Shown here: piece by piece, positions 1 to 8,779 of the stretch | Numbering within the stretch: position 1 is the first letter of the stretch | Layout: each line of letters starts with the position of its first letter | Assembly: GCF_003112535.1 (NCBI RefSeq) | Contig: NZ_BEWA01000028.1 | Span: 62,001-126,000 of the forward strand | DNA: 64,000 bases | DNA from: Streptomyces rishiriensis | GTDB lineage: Bacteria > Actinomycetota > Actinomycetes > Streptomycetales > Streptomycetaceae | Direction: 5' to 3' | Made by a program: the position numbers and the translations under genes | The notes under the pieces: model-generated | What the model saw: the letters and a program-made list of their open reading frames with translations, nothing else | Databases searched by the model: none | What the model was told of the DNA's origin: nothing

Positions 1-123
1 GACCGGATCGTGTCCGTCGGCTACACCGAGCCCGCCATCGACCTGGTGCCCGCCCACCTGCGCGCCGGCGCCAAGCCGGTGAAGGGTCAGGTCCCGGGCG
101 GCGGCAAGGCGTTCGGGGCGTAG
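1..123 (+). CDS. C-terminal end of an unassigned protein (partial)
   Basis: An open frame runs from the left edge of the window to a TAG at 121-123, giving 40 residues that end in KAFGA. Codon third positions are almost all G or C, so this is the tail of a real gene whose start lies outside the window. The tail is basic and glycine-rich near its end. I do not recognise the family from this fragment. About 200 non-coding bases separate it from the next gene, which has its own secretion signal, so the two are probably not translationally coupled. Confidence 0.7.
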   Translation, partial: DRIVSVGYTEPAIDLVPAHLRAGAKPVKGQVPGGGKAFGA

Positions 124-323
124 GGGCCCGGGCGCGGGCGTTCGGTGGGGGAGGTCGGGGCGTAGGCTCCGGTCACCCAGTCATGACCGAAACCGGATGA
201 CCGAGTGGTGGCTGAAATCGACCGGCCTGTTACGGAATCCGGAAGTATCGGCGGAACCGCCTCGTTCGTCATGTCCTCTGAATGGGTGACTGCCCACCAG
301 AGAACGTGACGAACGGGGTTGCC

Positions 324-1673
324 ATGCGCGCCATCACCCGAAGGGGAGCACTCGGACTCGGCGCCGGTGCTGCCGCCGCCGGACTCGTGGGCTGCGGAAG
401 CCTCACGGGTTCGGACGAGCCCTCCCACGACGGCGGTTCCGGCGAATCCGGGCAGAACTCCTCCGGCAGCCCGAAGCCGAAGTCGACCGGACGCCCCATC
501 GGCGACGGCTCGACCTCCTTCACCGGCACGCAGCCCCACCAGCCGGCCAAGCCCGTGCCGCTGGAGGCCGGCCAGGAGCCCCCGCAGTTCGTGATCTTCT
601 CCTGGGACGGCGCGGGCGAGGTCGGCAACGGGCTCTTCCCGCGCTTCCTCGACCTCGCCAAGGAACACGGCGCGAGCATGACGTTCTTCCTCTCCGGGCT
701 GTACCTGCTGCCCGAGTCGAAGAAGCGGCTGTACGACCCCCCGAACAACCCGCGCGGCGCCTCCGACATCGGCTACCTCTCCGACGACCACGTGAAGGCG
801 ACGCTCACCAACGTCCGCCGGGCCTGGCTCGAAGGGCACGAGATAGGCACCCACTTCAACGGGCACTTCTGCGGCGAGAGCCACGGCTCGGTCGGCAAAT
901 GGACGCCCGCGCAGTGGCGCAGCGAGATAGACCAGGCGAAGAAGTTCGTGAAGGAGTGGCGGACCAACACCGGCTGGACGGACCTGCCCTCGCTGCCCTT
1001 CGACTACGAGAAGGAGCTCGTGGGCGCCCGTACGCCCTGTCTGCTCGGCCAGGACAACCTGCTGCCCACCGCCCGCGCCCTCGGCTGGCGCTACGACGCC
1101 TCCTCGCCGGGCGGCAACCAGGTCTGGCCCACCAAGAAGCAGGGCGTCTGGGACCTGCCCCTTCAGGCCATACCGTTCCCCGGCCACAGCTTCCAGGTGC
1201 TGTCCATGGACTACAACATCCTCGCCAACCAGTCGATCAACTCGACCAAGGCGCCCGCCCACAACTACCCGGGCTGGCGGAAGCAGGCCTCCCAGGCGTA
1301 CATACAGGGATTCAAGCGGGCATACGAGACGAATCGCGCACCCTTCTTCATAGGCAACCACTTCGAGCAGTGGAACGGCGGCATCTACATGGACGCCGTC
1401 GAGGAGGCCTTCAAGCACATCGCGCGCGAGAAGGAGAAGGGCGCGGACGTGCGGCTGGTCTCCTTCCGGCAGTTCGTCGACTGGATCGACGTCCAGAAGC
1501 CGGAGATCCTCGACAAGCTGCGCACCCTCCAGGTCGGTCAGCAGCCGGCCGGCGGCTGGAAGACGTTCCTCGCCGGAAGCTCCGCCGCCGCGGGCAGCAC
1601 CGCCGGGACGACCGCGGGCGCCACCGCCGGTACCGGAACCGCAGGCTCCAGCGCCTCCCCGAGCGCCGCCTGA
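324..1673 (+). CDS. Polysaccharide deacetylase-like Tat lipoprotein
   Basis: 449 residues, predicted exported and lipid-anchored. The N-terminus carries a twin-arginine motif (TRRGALGLG) followed by a small hydrophobic stretch and a lipobox ending at Cys24 (LVGC). That is why the ATG at 324 is chosen over the in-frame ATG at 282, which would bury the signal. Residues 88-410 look like a NodB-type polysaccharide deacetylase barrel: an Asp-containing strand near 92-96 (SWDG), then the His pair H177 and H181 (THFNGH) expected to hold a metal. The first motif is not the usual TFDDG, so one acidic ligand or base is missing and activity is uncertain. The C-terminal 35 residues are Ala/Gly/Ser/Thr-rich and probably disordered. 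It sits just upstream of the cytochrome c biogenesis genes but is separated from them by a hairpin. Confidence 0.8.
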   Translation: MRAITRRGALGLGAGAAAAGLVGCGSLTGSDEPSHDGGSGESGQNSSGSPKPKSTGRPIGDGSTSFTGTQPHQPAKPVPLEAGQEPPQFVIFSWDGAGEVGNGLFPRFLDLAKEHGASMTFFLSGLYLLPESKKRLYDPPNNPRGASDIGYLSDDHVKATLTNVRRAWLEGHEIGTHFNGHFCGESHGSVGKWTPAQWRSEIDQAKKFVKEWRTNTGWTDLPSLPFDYEKELVGARTPCLLGQDNLLPTARALGWRYDASSPGGNQVWPTKKQGVWDLPLQAIPFPGHSFQVLSMDYNILANQSINSTKAPAHNYPGWRKQASQAYIQGFKRAYETNRAPFFIGNHFEQWNGGIYMDAVEEAFKHIAREKEKGADVRLVSFRQFVDWIDVQKPEILDKLRTLQVGQQPAGGWKTFLAGSSAAAGSTAGTTAGATAGTGTAGSSASPSAA

Positions 1674-1684
1674 AATGCGGTTTT

Positions 1685-1700
1685 CCCCCCGCAAGGGGGG
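1685..1700 (+). terminator. GNRA-loop hairpin between deacetylase and resA
   Basis: CCCCCC and GGGGGG arms flank a GCAA tetraloop, directly after the stop codon at 1671-1673. There is no T-run, as is common for Streptomyces terminators. It may end or attenuate transcription before resA. Confidence 0.45.
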
Positions 1701-1739
1701 CGGGCAAGATCCCCAGAACGGGCATGCGAAACTTTTCAC

Positions 1740-2369
1740 ATGAGTGCCGCCAGCCGCGCCCTTCCGCGCTCGCCTGCCCGAGTCCGTCCGCGCCGTGCCG
1801 CCCTGACCACGGCAGCCGGCGGGGCCGTCGCCGCACTGCTGCTCTCCGCCTGCACCTCCGGAGGCGTCTCCGGAGGCGGCGGTGACACCAACTTCGTGAT
1901 GGGCAAGGACGGCGTCTCCACCGTCGAGCGGGACAAGCGGGACGCGGCCCCCGACCTGTCCGGCAAGGCCATCGACGGCGGGCAGCTCGACATCAAGAGC
2001 TACAAGGGCAAGGTCGTCGTCCTCAACGTGTGGGGATCCTGGTGTTCCCCGTGCCGGGCCGAGGCGCCGAACTTCGAGAAGGTCTCCACCGACCTCAAGG
2101 GCAAGGGCGTGCAGTTCGTCGGCATCAACCTCGACACCAGCAACAAGAACGCCCTCGTCTTCGAGAAGGAGCAGGGCGTCACCTACCCCAGCCTGTCCGA
2201 CCCGACCGGCAAGCTGATGCTGCGGTTCAAGAAGGGCACCCTCAACCTCCAGGCCATCCCGTCCACGCTGGTCATAGACCGCGAGGGCAAGATCGCCGCC
2301 CGTTCGCTGGCCGCGCTCACCGAGGACAAGCTGCGCAAGATGATCGCTCCCGTCCTCGCGGAGAAGTGA
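1740..2369 (+). CDS. resA: ResA/TlpA-family thiol-disulfide oxidoreductase lipoprotein
   Basis: 209-residue membrane-anchored thioredoxin-fold protein. In system II cytochrome c biogenesis ResA reduces the apocytochrome CXXCH cysteines so haem can be attached outside the membrane. An Arg-rich N-terminus and hydrophobic segment end in a lipobox at Cys38 (LLLSAC). The redox motif is W-C-S-P-C at residues 101-105 (Cys102 and Cys105), followed by the usual cis-proline region (AIPSTLV). The start is the ATG at 1740. The gene opens a tight operon: ccdA starts two bases after its stop, and resB and resC follow. Electrons should come from CcdA. The context makes ResA more likely than a general TlpA. 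Confidence 0.9.
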   Translation: MSAASRALPRSPARVRPRRAALTTAAGGAVAALLLSACTSGGVSGGGGDTNFVMGKDGVSTVERDKRDAAPDLSGKAIDGGQLDIKSYKGKVVVLNVWGSWCSPCRAEAPNFEKVSTDLKGKGVQFVGINLDTSNKNALVFEKEQGVTYPSLSDPTGKLMLRFKKGTLNLQAIPSTLVIDREGKIAARSLAALTEDKLRKMIAPVLAEK

Positions 2370-2370
2370 C

Positions 2371-3141
2371 GTGAGCGCTCTCACCACGCTCGCCGCCACG
2401 GGCTACAACGACACCGTGCTCAACGGCGCGTTGCTGGTCGCGCTGCCCATCGCCCTGCTCGGCGGGCTCGTCTCCTTCTTCTCGCCGTGCGTCCTGCCGC
2501 TCGTCCCCGGCTACCTCTCGTACGTCACCGGCGTCGCCGGCACCGATCTGGCCGACGCCCGCCGCGGGCGGATGGTCGCCGGCGCCTCGCTCTTCGTCCT
2601 CGGCTTCACCGCCGTGTTCGTCTCCAGCGGGGCCCTGTTCGGCTACTTCGGCGACACCCTGCGGGCGAACCAGGACGTTCTGTCCAAGGTGCTGGGCGTC
2701 CTCATGATCGCCATGGGCGCCTTCTTCATGGGCCTGATGCCCTGGATGACCCAGCGCGAGTTCCGCATCCACAAGCGGCCCGTGACCGGGCTCGTCGGCG
2801 CCCCGCTGCTGGGCGCCCTGTTCGGCATCGGCTGGGTGCCGTGCATCGGCCCCACCCTCGCCTCCGTGCTGGCCCTCTCCTCCCAGCAGGGCAGCGCCGG
2901 CCGCGGCGCCCTGCTGACCGTCGCCTACTGCGTCGGCCTCGGCGTGCCGTTCGTGCTCGCCGCCGTCGCCTTCCGCAAGGCGCTCGGCGCCTTCGGCTGG
3001 GTCAAGCGGCACTATGTCTGGGTGATGCGGATCGGCGGCACCATGATGATCCTGACCGGTGTCATGCTGCTCACCGGTGCGTGGGATCGTCTCGTGCAGG
3101 ACGTGCAGTCCTGGTCCGCCGGTTTCGATGTGGGGATCTGA
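2371..3141 (+). CDS. ccdA: CcdA cytochrome c biogenesis thiol transporter
   Basis: 256-residue DsbD-gamma/CcdA membrane protein that passes reducing equivalents from cytoplasmic thioredoxin to ResA. It has about six membrane helices. The two conserved cysteines sit in the characteristic contexts FFSPC (Cys40) and WVPC (Cys158), both next to Pro-rich helix breaks. It starts with GTG at 2371, one base after the resA stop, and ends four bases before resB, so translation is probably coupled. Length and topology fit the family. Confidence 0.93.
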   Translation: MSALTTLAATGYNDTVLNGALLVALPIALLGGLVSFFSPCVLPLVPGYLSYVTGVAGTDLADARRGRMVAGASLFVLGFTAVFVSSGALFGYFGDTLRANQDVLSKVLGVLMIAMGAFFMGLMPWMTQREFRIHKRPVTGLVGAPLLGALFGIGWVPCIGPTLASVLALSSQQGSAGRGALLTVAYCVGLGVPFVLAAVAFRKALGAFGWVKRHYVWVMRIGGTMMILTGVMLLTGAWDRLVQDVQSWSAGFDVGI

Positions 3142-3144
3142 TCC

Positions 3145-4857
3145 ATGAGCAAGACCACGCCCGGCGTGCCGACCGAGGCCGCCGTCTCCGACGAGCAGGA
3201 ACTCGGAGCTGCCGGATCCCAGCTGTCGACGGCCCCCACCGACACCCTCGCCAACACCCCCGGCCTGGGCGTGATCGGCTGGACCCGCTGGTTCTGGCGG
3301 CAGCTCACCTCCATGCGGGTCGCGCTGCTGCTCCTGCTGCTGCTGGCGCTCGGCGCGATCCCCGGCTCGCTCATCCCGCAGTCCGGCACCGACGAGACCA
3401 AGGTCGCCGACTTCCGCGAGGCCCACGGGACGCTCGCTCCCGTCTACGACAAGCTCGGCCTCTTCCACGTCTACAGCTCGGTGTGGTTCTCCGCGGTCTA
3501 CATCCTGCTGTTCGTCTCCCTCATCGGCTGCATCGTGCCCCGCACCTGGCAGTTCGTCGGCCAGCTGCGCGGCCGCCCGCCGCGCGCACCGGGGCGTCTG
3601 ACCCGGCTGCCCGCCTACACCACCTGGCGCACCGAGGCCGAGCCCGAGCAGGTCCGTGAGGCCGCGCTCGCCCTGCTGAAGAAGCGCCGGTTCCGCGCCC
3701 ACATCGCCGGGGACGCCGTCGCCGCCGAGAAGGGCTACGCCCGCGAGGTCGGCAACCTCGCCTTCCACATCGCGCTGATCGTGATGCTGGTCGCCTTCGC
3801 CTGGGGCCAGCTCTTCAAGGCCGAGGGCAACAAGCTGGTCGTCGAGGGCCAGGGGTTCTCCAACACCCTCACCCAGTACAACGACTTCAAGTCCGGCAGC
3901 CTCTTCAGCACCGACGACCTGAACCCGTTCAGCTTCACCCTGGACAAGTTCACCGGCACGTACGAGACCTCGGGCCCCAACACGGGCACCCCGCGCACCT
4001 ACCAGGCCGCCCTCACCTACAGCGTGGGCGCCTACGGCAAGGGCGAGAAGACCGTCGTCAAGGTCAACCACCCGCTGGAGATCGCCGACTCGAAGGTCTA
4101 CCTCACCGCCCACGGCTACGCGCCCGTGATCACCGTCCGCGACGGCAGGGGCCAGGTCGTCTACAGCGACGCCGTGCCGCTGCTGCCGCTCGACTCCAAC
4201 GTCACCTCCACCGGCGTCGTCAAGGTCCCCGACGGCTACCGCGACGCCAAGGGCGTCAGGGAGCAGCTCGGCATCTCGGCGTTCTTCCTGCCGACCTACA
4301 CCAAGGGCATGGAGACGGCCTCGACGTTCCCGGCGCTCGGCAACCCCGTGCTCAACCTGACGCCGTACCACGGCGACCTCGGCGTCGACGCGGGCATCCC
4401 GCAGAGCGTGTACCAGCTCGACAAGACCCATCTGAAGGGGTTCAAGGACGCCAAGGGCGCGCAGCTGAGGGAGAACCTCAGGCCCGGCGAGACCATGACC
4501 CTGCCCGGCGGGGCCGGCACGGTCACCTACGAGGGCACCAAGCAGTGGGCGAACTTCCAGGTCACCCAGCAGCCCGCGAGCGGCTGGGCGCTGACCGGCG
4601 CCCTCACCGCCATCTTCGGACTGGCCGGCTCCCTGTTCATCCAGCGCCGCCGGGTCTGGGTGCGTGCGGTGAAGGGCCCCGACGGCGTGACCGTCGTCGA
4701 GATGGCCGGTCTCGGACGCAGCGAGTCCGCCAAGGTGCCCGAGGAACTCGGCGACCTCGCCGGGATCCTGTACGACCAGGCCCCCGGGGCGTCCGGCCCC
4801 GGTCCCTCGGATTCCCCCGACCCCCAAGCCGTACCTGCCGAAGGGGCTGAGAAATGA
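3145..4857 (+). CDS. resB: ResB/Ccs1 cytochrome c synthase subunit
   Basis: 570-residue membrane protein, ResB (Ccs1). With ResC/CcsA it forms the haem-export and cytochrome c synthetase complex of system II. Hydrophobic helices are visible at about residues 55-75, 113-133 and 205-225, then a large extracytoplasmic domain, then a last helix at about 480-497, which is the ResB plan. A Thr/Pro-rich cytoplasmic leader of about 45 residues precedes the first helix. The tail after the last helix is acidic and Pro-rich. Its stop overlaps the resC start by four bases (ATGA). Confidence 0.92.
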   Translation: MSKTTPGVPTEAAVSDEQELGAAGSQLSTAPTDTLANTPGLGVIGWTRWFWRQLTSMRVALLLLLLLALGAIPGSLIPQSGTDETKVADFREAHGTLAPVYDKLGLFHVYSSVWFSAVYILLFVSLIGCIVPRTWQFVGQLRGRPPRAPGRLTRLPAYTTWRTEAEPEQVREAALALLKKRRFRAHIAGDAVAAEKGYAREVGNLAFHIALIVMLVAFAWGQLFKAEGNKLVVEGQGFSNTLTQYNDFKSGSLFSTDDLNPFSFTLDKFTGTYETSGPNTGTPRTYQAALTYSVGAYGKGEKTVVKVNHPLEIADSKVYLTAHGYAPVITVRDGRGQVVYSDAVPLLPLDSNVTSTGVVKVPDGYRDAKGVREQLGISAFFLPTYTKGMETASTFPALGNPVLNLTPYHGDLGVDAGIPQSVYQLDKTHLKGFKDAKGAQLRENLRPGETMTLPGGAGTVTYEGTKQWANFQVTQQPASGWALTGALTAIFGLAGSLFIQRRRVWVRAVKGPDGVTVVEMAGLGRSESAKVPEELGDLAGILYDQAPGASGPGPSDSPDPQAVPAEGAEK

Positions 4858-5960
4858 CTCTCGCCGCCGCAACCGAGCTGGCCACCGCCACCAACGAGCA
4901 TCTCGCGAGCATCAGCAACACGCTGATCTACTCCTCCATGGCCGTCTACACCCTGGCCTTCTTCGCGTACATCGCCGAATGGCTCTTCGGCAGCCGCAGC
5001 AAGGTCGGCCGCACCGCTGCCGCGCTCACCGCCGAGGCGAAAGCCGGCGGCAAGGGCGCGGGCCCGGCCGTCACCGTCAAGCAGAACGGCGGGACGGCCG
5101 TCCTGGAGCGTCCGCAGGTCGTCGTGCGCTCCACCGCCGGGACGCGTGACGTGCCCGACGGGCCGGGCGCGCACGGCGGCGACGAGCAGGGCGACATGTA
5201 CGGCCGGATCGCCATCTCGCTCACGGTGCTCGCGTTCCTGGTCGAGCTGGCCGGCGTGGCCGCCCGCGCGGCCTCGGTGCAGCGTGCGCCGTGGGGCAAC
5301 ATGTACGAGTTCAACATCACCTTCTCCACGGTGGCCGTCGGCGTGTACCTCGGGCTGCTGGCGCTGCGCAAGAACGTCCGCTGGCTCGGGCTGTTCCTGA
5401 TCACCACGGTCCTGCTGGACCTCGGCCTCGCGGTGACGGTCCTTTACACGGCGAGCGACCAGCTCGTCCCCGCCCTGCACTCGTACTGGCTGTACATCCA
5501 CGTCTCCACCGCGATCTTCTGCGGCGCGGTGTTCTACGTCGGCGCGGTCGCCACGATCCTGTACCTGTTCAAGGACGCCTACGAGAACAAGCTCGCGACC
5601 GGCGGCAAGCCGGGCAGGTTCGCCAACTCGGTCCTGGACCGGCTGCCCGCCTCCGCCTCCCTCGACAAGTTCGCCTACCGCGTCAACGCGGCCGTCTTCC
5701 CCCTGTGGACGTTCACGATCATCGCGGGCGCGATCTGGGCGGGCGACGCCTGGGGCCGCTACTGGGGCTGGGACCCCAAGGAGACCTGGTCGTTCATCAC
5801 CTGGGTCGCCTACGCCTGCTACCTGCACGCCCGCGCCACCGCCGGCTGGAAGGGCCGCAAGGCCGCCTACCTGGCCCTGATCGCCTTCGGCTGCTGGCTG
5901 TTCAACTACTACGGCGTCAACATCTTCGTCACCGGCAAGCACTCGTACGCGGGCGTCTGA
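4854..5960 (+). CDS. resC: ResC/CcsB haem-handling cytochrome c synthase subunit
   Basis: 368-residue polytopic protein of the CcsA/CcsB/ResC family, which carries haem across the membrane and attaches it to apocytochrome c with ResB. The diagnostic Trp-rich haem-binding WWD motif is present near residue 300 as YWGWDPKETW. A long hydrophilic insertion (about residues 47-110) separates the first helix from the rest. Conserved His residues lie on the loops flanking the WWD segment. The ATG at 4854 overlaps the resB stop. A strong inverted repeat follows the gene, marking the operon end. Confidence 0.93.
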   Translation: MTLAAATELATATNEHLASISNTLIYSSMAVYTLAFFAYIAEWLFGSRSKVGRTAAALTAEAKAGGKGAGPAVTVKQNGGTAVLERPQVVVRSTAGTRDVPDGPGAHGGDEQGDMYGRIAISLTVLAFLVELAGVAARAASVQRAPWGNMYEFNITFSTVAVGVYLGLLALRKNVRWLGLFLITTVLLDLGLAVTVLYTASDQLVPALHSYWLYIHVSTAIFCGAVFYVGAVATILYLFKDAYENKLATGGKPGRFANSVLDRLPASASLDKFAYRVNAAVFPLWTFTIIAGAIWAGDAWGRYWGWDPKETWSFITWVAYACYLHARATAGWKGRKAAYLALIAFGCWLFNYYGVNIFVTGKHSYAGV

Positions 5961-5989
5961 CCCGGACACCCCTCAAGACCACGCGCCAC

Positions 5990-6039
5990 CGAAGGCCGGT
6001 CCCCGACCCCCGAAACCGGGCCCCGGGAACCGGCCTTCG
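5990..6039 (+). terminator. Terminator of the res operon
   Basis: An 11-bp perfect inverted repeat, CGAAGGCCGGT at 5990-6000 and ACCGGCCTTCG at 6029-6039, encloses a C/G-rich 28-base loop that can fold further. It starts 30 bases after the resC stop. Confidence 0.75.
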
Positions 6040-6163
6040 CCGTGAGCGCGTCGGGTCGCGTTCCCCGCAGGAACCGGTCGGCGAGGAGGGGGTCGGAACG
6101 GGGTCCTGCGTCGCAAGGGGATCAACAGCGGGGAGAGGAGGGCTCCTTGCTACAGTGCGCGGC

Positions 6164-6409
6164 ATGTCGAACCGTTCGAAGCGCACCTTGGCGTCCGGGG
6201 CCAGAGGGGCCGTGATGCTCACCGCCCTCGGCGCGTACTGGATGAGCCAGGGCGCTTCGCCGGCCGGGATGGCCCCATGGGCTCTCGCCTTCACCGCGCT
6301 CTTCACCGGGATCACGTGCTACACGTGGTGGTACTACGGCGATTCTCCGAAAGCCCTTGCCCTGCAGGCGAAAACGGAAGCGAAGAAGACCCAGCGCCTC
6401 GGACAGTGA
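6164..6409 (+). CDS. Small two-helix membrane protein, unknown function
   Basis: 81 residues starting at the ATG at 6164. A short basic N-terminus (SNRSKR) is followed by two hydrophobic helices at about 15-32 and 38-58 and then a basic, Ala/Lys-rich cytoplasmic tail (KTEAKKTQ). The open frame continues upstream, but that part is out-of-frame resC sequence and crosses the terminator, so the short version is the gene. No domain recognised. It stands alone between the res operon and a small hypothetical gene. Confidence 0.75.
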   Translation: MSNRSKRTLASGARGAVMLTALGAYWMSQGASPAGMAPWALAFTALFTGITCYTWWYYGDSPKALALQAKTEAKKTQRLGQ

Positions 6410-6500
6410 CGCCCGGCCCTCCGGTGCCGTGGTCGGCTGCCTCCGGTGGTGGTGATGGACGCGAGTCCAGGCTTCGCCAGGGGCGTCGTCAGGCATCGCT

Positions 6501-6740
6501 GTGAGCATCGGCCACTATCTGTTCGCCCAGATCCGGCCGGTGCTCGCCGAGTTGCGCCGCGAGGGCGGCAGCGAGGCGGAGCTGCGGTCCTCGCTGGCGG
6601 CACGCGCGGAGACGCTGACGGCCCGCAGCCGCGCGATGCTCGCGGGAGCGGGCCGTCTGCACGCCTACCTGGACTTCGTCAGCGCAGCCGGGACGACGAC
6701 AGGATCGACAGCAGGTGGGCCGGGACCATCAGCCAGGTGA
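6501..6740 (+). CDS. Small hypothetical protein overlapping the next gene
   Basis: 79 residues from a GTG at 6501. Codons are strongly GC3-biased up to about 6690, in a helical, charged sequence (LAELRREGGSEAEL). Beyond that the frame runs 62 bases into the end of the oppositely oriented phosphotransferase gene and the composition becomes Thr/Gly/Pro-rich, as expected when one strand is constrained by another gene. Either a real small gene with a run-on tail or a decayed one. No family recognised. Confidence 0.45.
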   Translation: MSIGHYLFAQIRPVLAELRREGGSEAELRSSLAARAETLTARSRAMLAGAGRLHAYLDFVSAAGTTTGSTAGGPGPSAR

Positions 6741-7464
6741 TGACCGCGATCGCGGCCAGCGCCCAGCGGGTCGGGTCCACGGAGTGGGTGGCCGCGTCGG
6801 CGAACGCCACGACGAGGAGGACCAGGGACGCCTCGATGCCGTTGGTCACCCGGTGGATCTTGAACGCGGCGGCGAGCCGGCGCACCGACGCGACGCCCTG
6901 CGAGCGCGGCGCGGCGGCCTCGTCGTCGGCCACGGCGAGGCCGCGCCGGGCCCGGGCCACGTCCACCAGGTCGGTCGACGCCTTCAGCAGTACGACGCCC
7001 AGCGCGGTCGCCAGCCCGAGGGACACCCAGCCGTTGAACCCCGCCCAGCCGCCGAGCCCGGACTCGGCGGCGCGGAAGCCGAAGCCGGTCATCAGCGCCG
7101 CGTCGGCGAGATACGCGCCGAGCCGGTCGACGTAGATGCCGGACGCGCTGTTCTGGCCCTTCCAGCGGGCGACCTCGCCGTCCACGCAGTCGAAGAGCAG
7201 GAAGAGCTGCATGAGGAGGGCGGCCAGCACGGCCCCGGCCAGGCCCGGGATCAGCAGCGCGGCCCCGGACAGCACCCCGCACACCACCATCGTCCAGGTC
7301 AGCTGGTCCGGGGTGACCCGGGTGCGCACCAACTGGCGGGTGAACCGCAGGGAGATCCGGCGCATGTACAGCCGGCCCGCCCAGTGTTCGCCGTTGCGGC
7401 TCGCCAGCTTGGCCTGCGGCTGGCAGACCTCCCGCAGCTCCTCCAGTACCGGAGCAGCAACCAT
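6679..7464 (-). CDS. CDP-alcohol phosphatidyltransferase-family membrane protein
   Basis: 261 residues with several membrane helices. Members of this family swap the CMP of a CDP-alcohol for a second alcohol in phospholipid synthesis. Most of the signature D-x2-D-G-x2-A-R-x8-G-x3-D-x3-D is present: D92, D95-G96, A99-R100, G109 and D113. The last position is Ala117 where an Asp, the proposed catalytic base, is expected; D121 lies four residues further on. The start is the ATG at 7464, eight bases after a good GGGAGG site. The longer frame upstream of it is intergenic. The gene is divergent from the deaminase gene at 7622. Substrate unknown, and it could be a non-canonical or inactive member. 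Confidence 0.8.
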   Translation of the reverse strand: MVAAPVLEELREVCQPQAKLASRNGEHWAGRLYMRRISLRFTRQLVRTRVTPDQLTWTMVVCGVLSGAALLIPGLAGAVLAALLMQLFLLFDCVDGEVARWKGQNSASGIYVDRLGAYLADAALMTGFGFRAAESGLGGWAGFNGWVSLGLATALGVVLLKASTDLVDVARARRGLAVADDEAAAPRSQGVASVRRLAAAFKIHRVTNGIEASLVLLVVAFADAATHSVDPTRWALAAIAVITWLMVPAHLLSILSSSRLR

Positions 7465-7621
7465 GAACGTTCCTCCCACGAGCCCACGATGATCGGGCCA
7501 GGCTACCGACCGCCCAAGTGGCCGCCGCGGCGGGGCGGTTCGGGCCTGCCTCAAGGAGAGCGCGCGCCCCGATCGGGTGGTCCGCATTGCCCCGCGCCGT
7601 CCGTCGCACCAGCATGAGGTC

Positions 7622-8080
7622 ATGGACCTTCTGGATCAGGCGACGGCACGGACCTGGCTGGCCACCGCCGTCGCCGAGGCGCGGGCCGGACTCGCCGAGG
7701 GCGGCATCCCGATCGGCGCGGCCCTGTACGGCGCGGACGGCACGCTCCTGGGCCGCGGCCACAACCGGCGCGTCCAGGACGACGACCCCTCCACGCACGC
7801 GGAGACGGCCGCGTTCCGCGCGGCGGGCCGGCAGCGCTCGTACCGCGGCACGACGATGGTCACGACGCTCTCCCCGTGCTGGTACTGCTCCGGCCTGGTG
7901 CGTCAGTTCGGCATCTCCCGGGTGGTCGTCGGGGAGGCGGCCACCTTCCACGGCGGCCACGACTGGCTGGCCGAGCACGGCGTGGAGATCGTGCTGCTGG
8001 ACGACGCCGAGTGCGCCGCGATGATGCGCGAGTTCATCGAGCGGAACCCCGCACTGTGGAACGAGGACATCGGCGTCTGA
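7622..8080 (+). CDS. Zinc-dependent cytidine/deoxycytidylate-type deaminase
   Basis: 152-residue cytoplasmic enzyme with the deaminase zinc site H59-A-E61 and P85-C86-W-Y-C89. Glu61 would be the proton shuttle, and His59, Cys86 and Cys89 the zinc ligands. The short length and the HAE...PCxxC spacing match small nucleobase deaminases such as cytosine or guanine deaminase. Trp-Tyr between the cysteines and a nearby FHGGHDW segment suggest a cytosine-deaminase-like pocket. Start at the ATG at 7622. It is a single-gene unit, divergent from the phosphotransferase gene. The exact substrate is not decided by the sequence. Confidence 0.85.
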   Translation: MDLLDQATARTWLATAVAEARAGLAEGGIPIGAALYGADGTLLGRGHNRRVQDDDPSTHAETAAFRAAGRQRSYRGTTMVTTLSPCWYCSGLVRQFGISRVVVGEAATFHGGHDWLAEHGVEIVLLDDAECAAMMREFIERNPALWNEDIGV

Positions 8081-8139
8081 CCCGCCGCCGTCCCGGAACC
8101 TTGTGGCGCGGACCCTCCCGGACGGCGGGGGCAGGCTCC

Positions 8140-8541
8140 TCACCGCTGAGCGAGCTGGACCGCGGGGTGCGTGGCGTCGCCGGCGAGCACGGCGTCGACG
8201 GTCTGGGCGAAATCGAGGAGTTTGTCGGCGCTCAGCCCTGCGGCCGTGTGCAACGGCCCCTCCGAGGCGACCAGCCACGCCTGGTAGTCGCGCAGGAACC
8301 CCCGGAACTGCGCGACCCGCCCGTCGTCGGTCAGATAGTCGTCGGCGCACACGTCCGAGAGGCCGTTGGCCTGCCGTCCGATCGACCTCAGCCAGAACGC
8401 CTGCCATTCGCGCAGCCACGGCACCGCGCGGTACGCGGGATTCGCCTCGACGTACATCGCCGCCAACGCCATGAACGTCTCCTGCTGGACGTCGTGCGCG
8501 TGCGCCCAGTGCTCGCGGAACCTGAACATCGACCAGCTCAA
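8140..8541 (-). CDS. Conserved-looking hypothetical protein
   Basis: 133 residues, helical and Trp-rich (WLREWQAFWLRS) with an acidic DDYLTDDGR turn. No signal peptide, membrane helix or known motif is visible. Codon use is typical of the region, which supports a real gene. The 5' end is uncertain: the listed start is a TTG at 8541 with a GGAGAGG-like site ten bases upstream, while an in-frame ATG lies at 8529. It faces the deaminase gene tail to tail, with 59 bases between. Confidence 0.65.
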   Translation of the reverse strand: MSWSMFRFREHWAHAHDVQQETFMALAAMYVEANPAYRAVPWLREWQAFWLRSIGRQANGLSDVCADDYLTDDGRVAQFRGFLRDYQAWLVASEGPLHTAAGLSADKLLDFAQTVDAVLAGDATHPAVQLAQR

Positions 8542-8779
8542 GGGGTGTCCGCCTCTCCGTGTCCAGGTCGGCCCTGCGGACCGGTCCGTTCACGGTAGCC
8601 CGCCGGGCCGCACGGTTTCCGCGGATTTCCGACCCGCCCGCACCCACGCGGCACGCGGCACGCGGCCGCAGCGAAATGCCGGGTTCCTCCGAGGCCGCGA
8701 GTGGGCCGGAGAATCCCTCTCGGGGGCTCGGGTGTTCGACTAGGGTGGGCCGCCTTCGCAGTCGGCAAGGGGGGACTCG

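Noticed and set aside
2317..4872. Very long open frame on the minus strand opposite resB
   Set aside because: Shadow of a high-GC coding gene: composition is Gly/Arg/Asp repeats with no domain, while resB on the other strand has clear family features.
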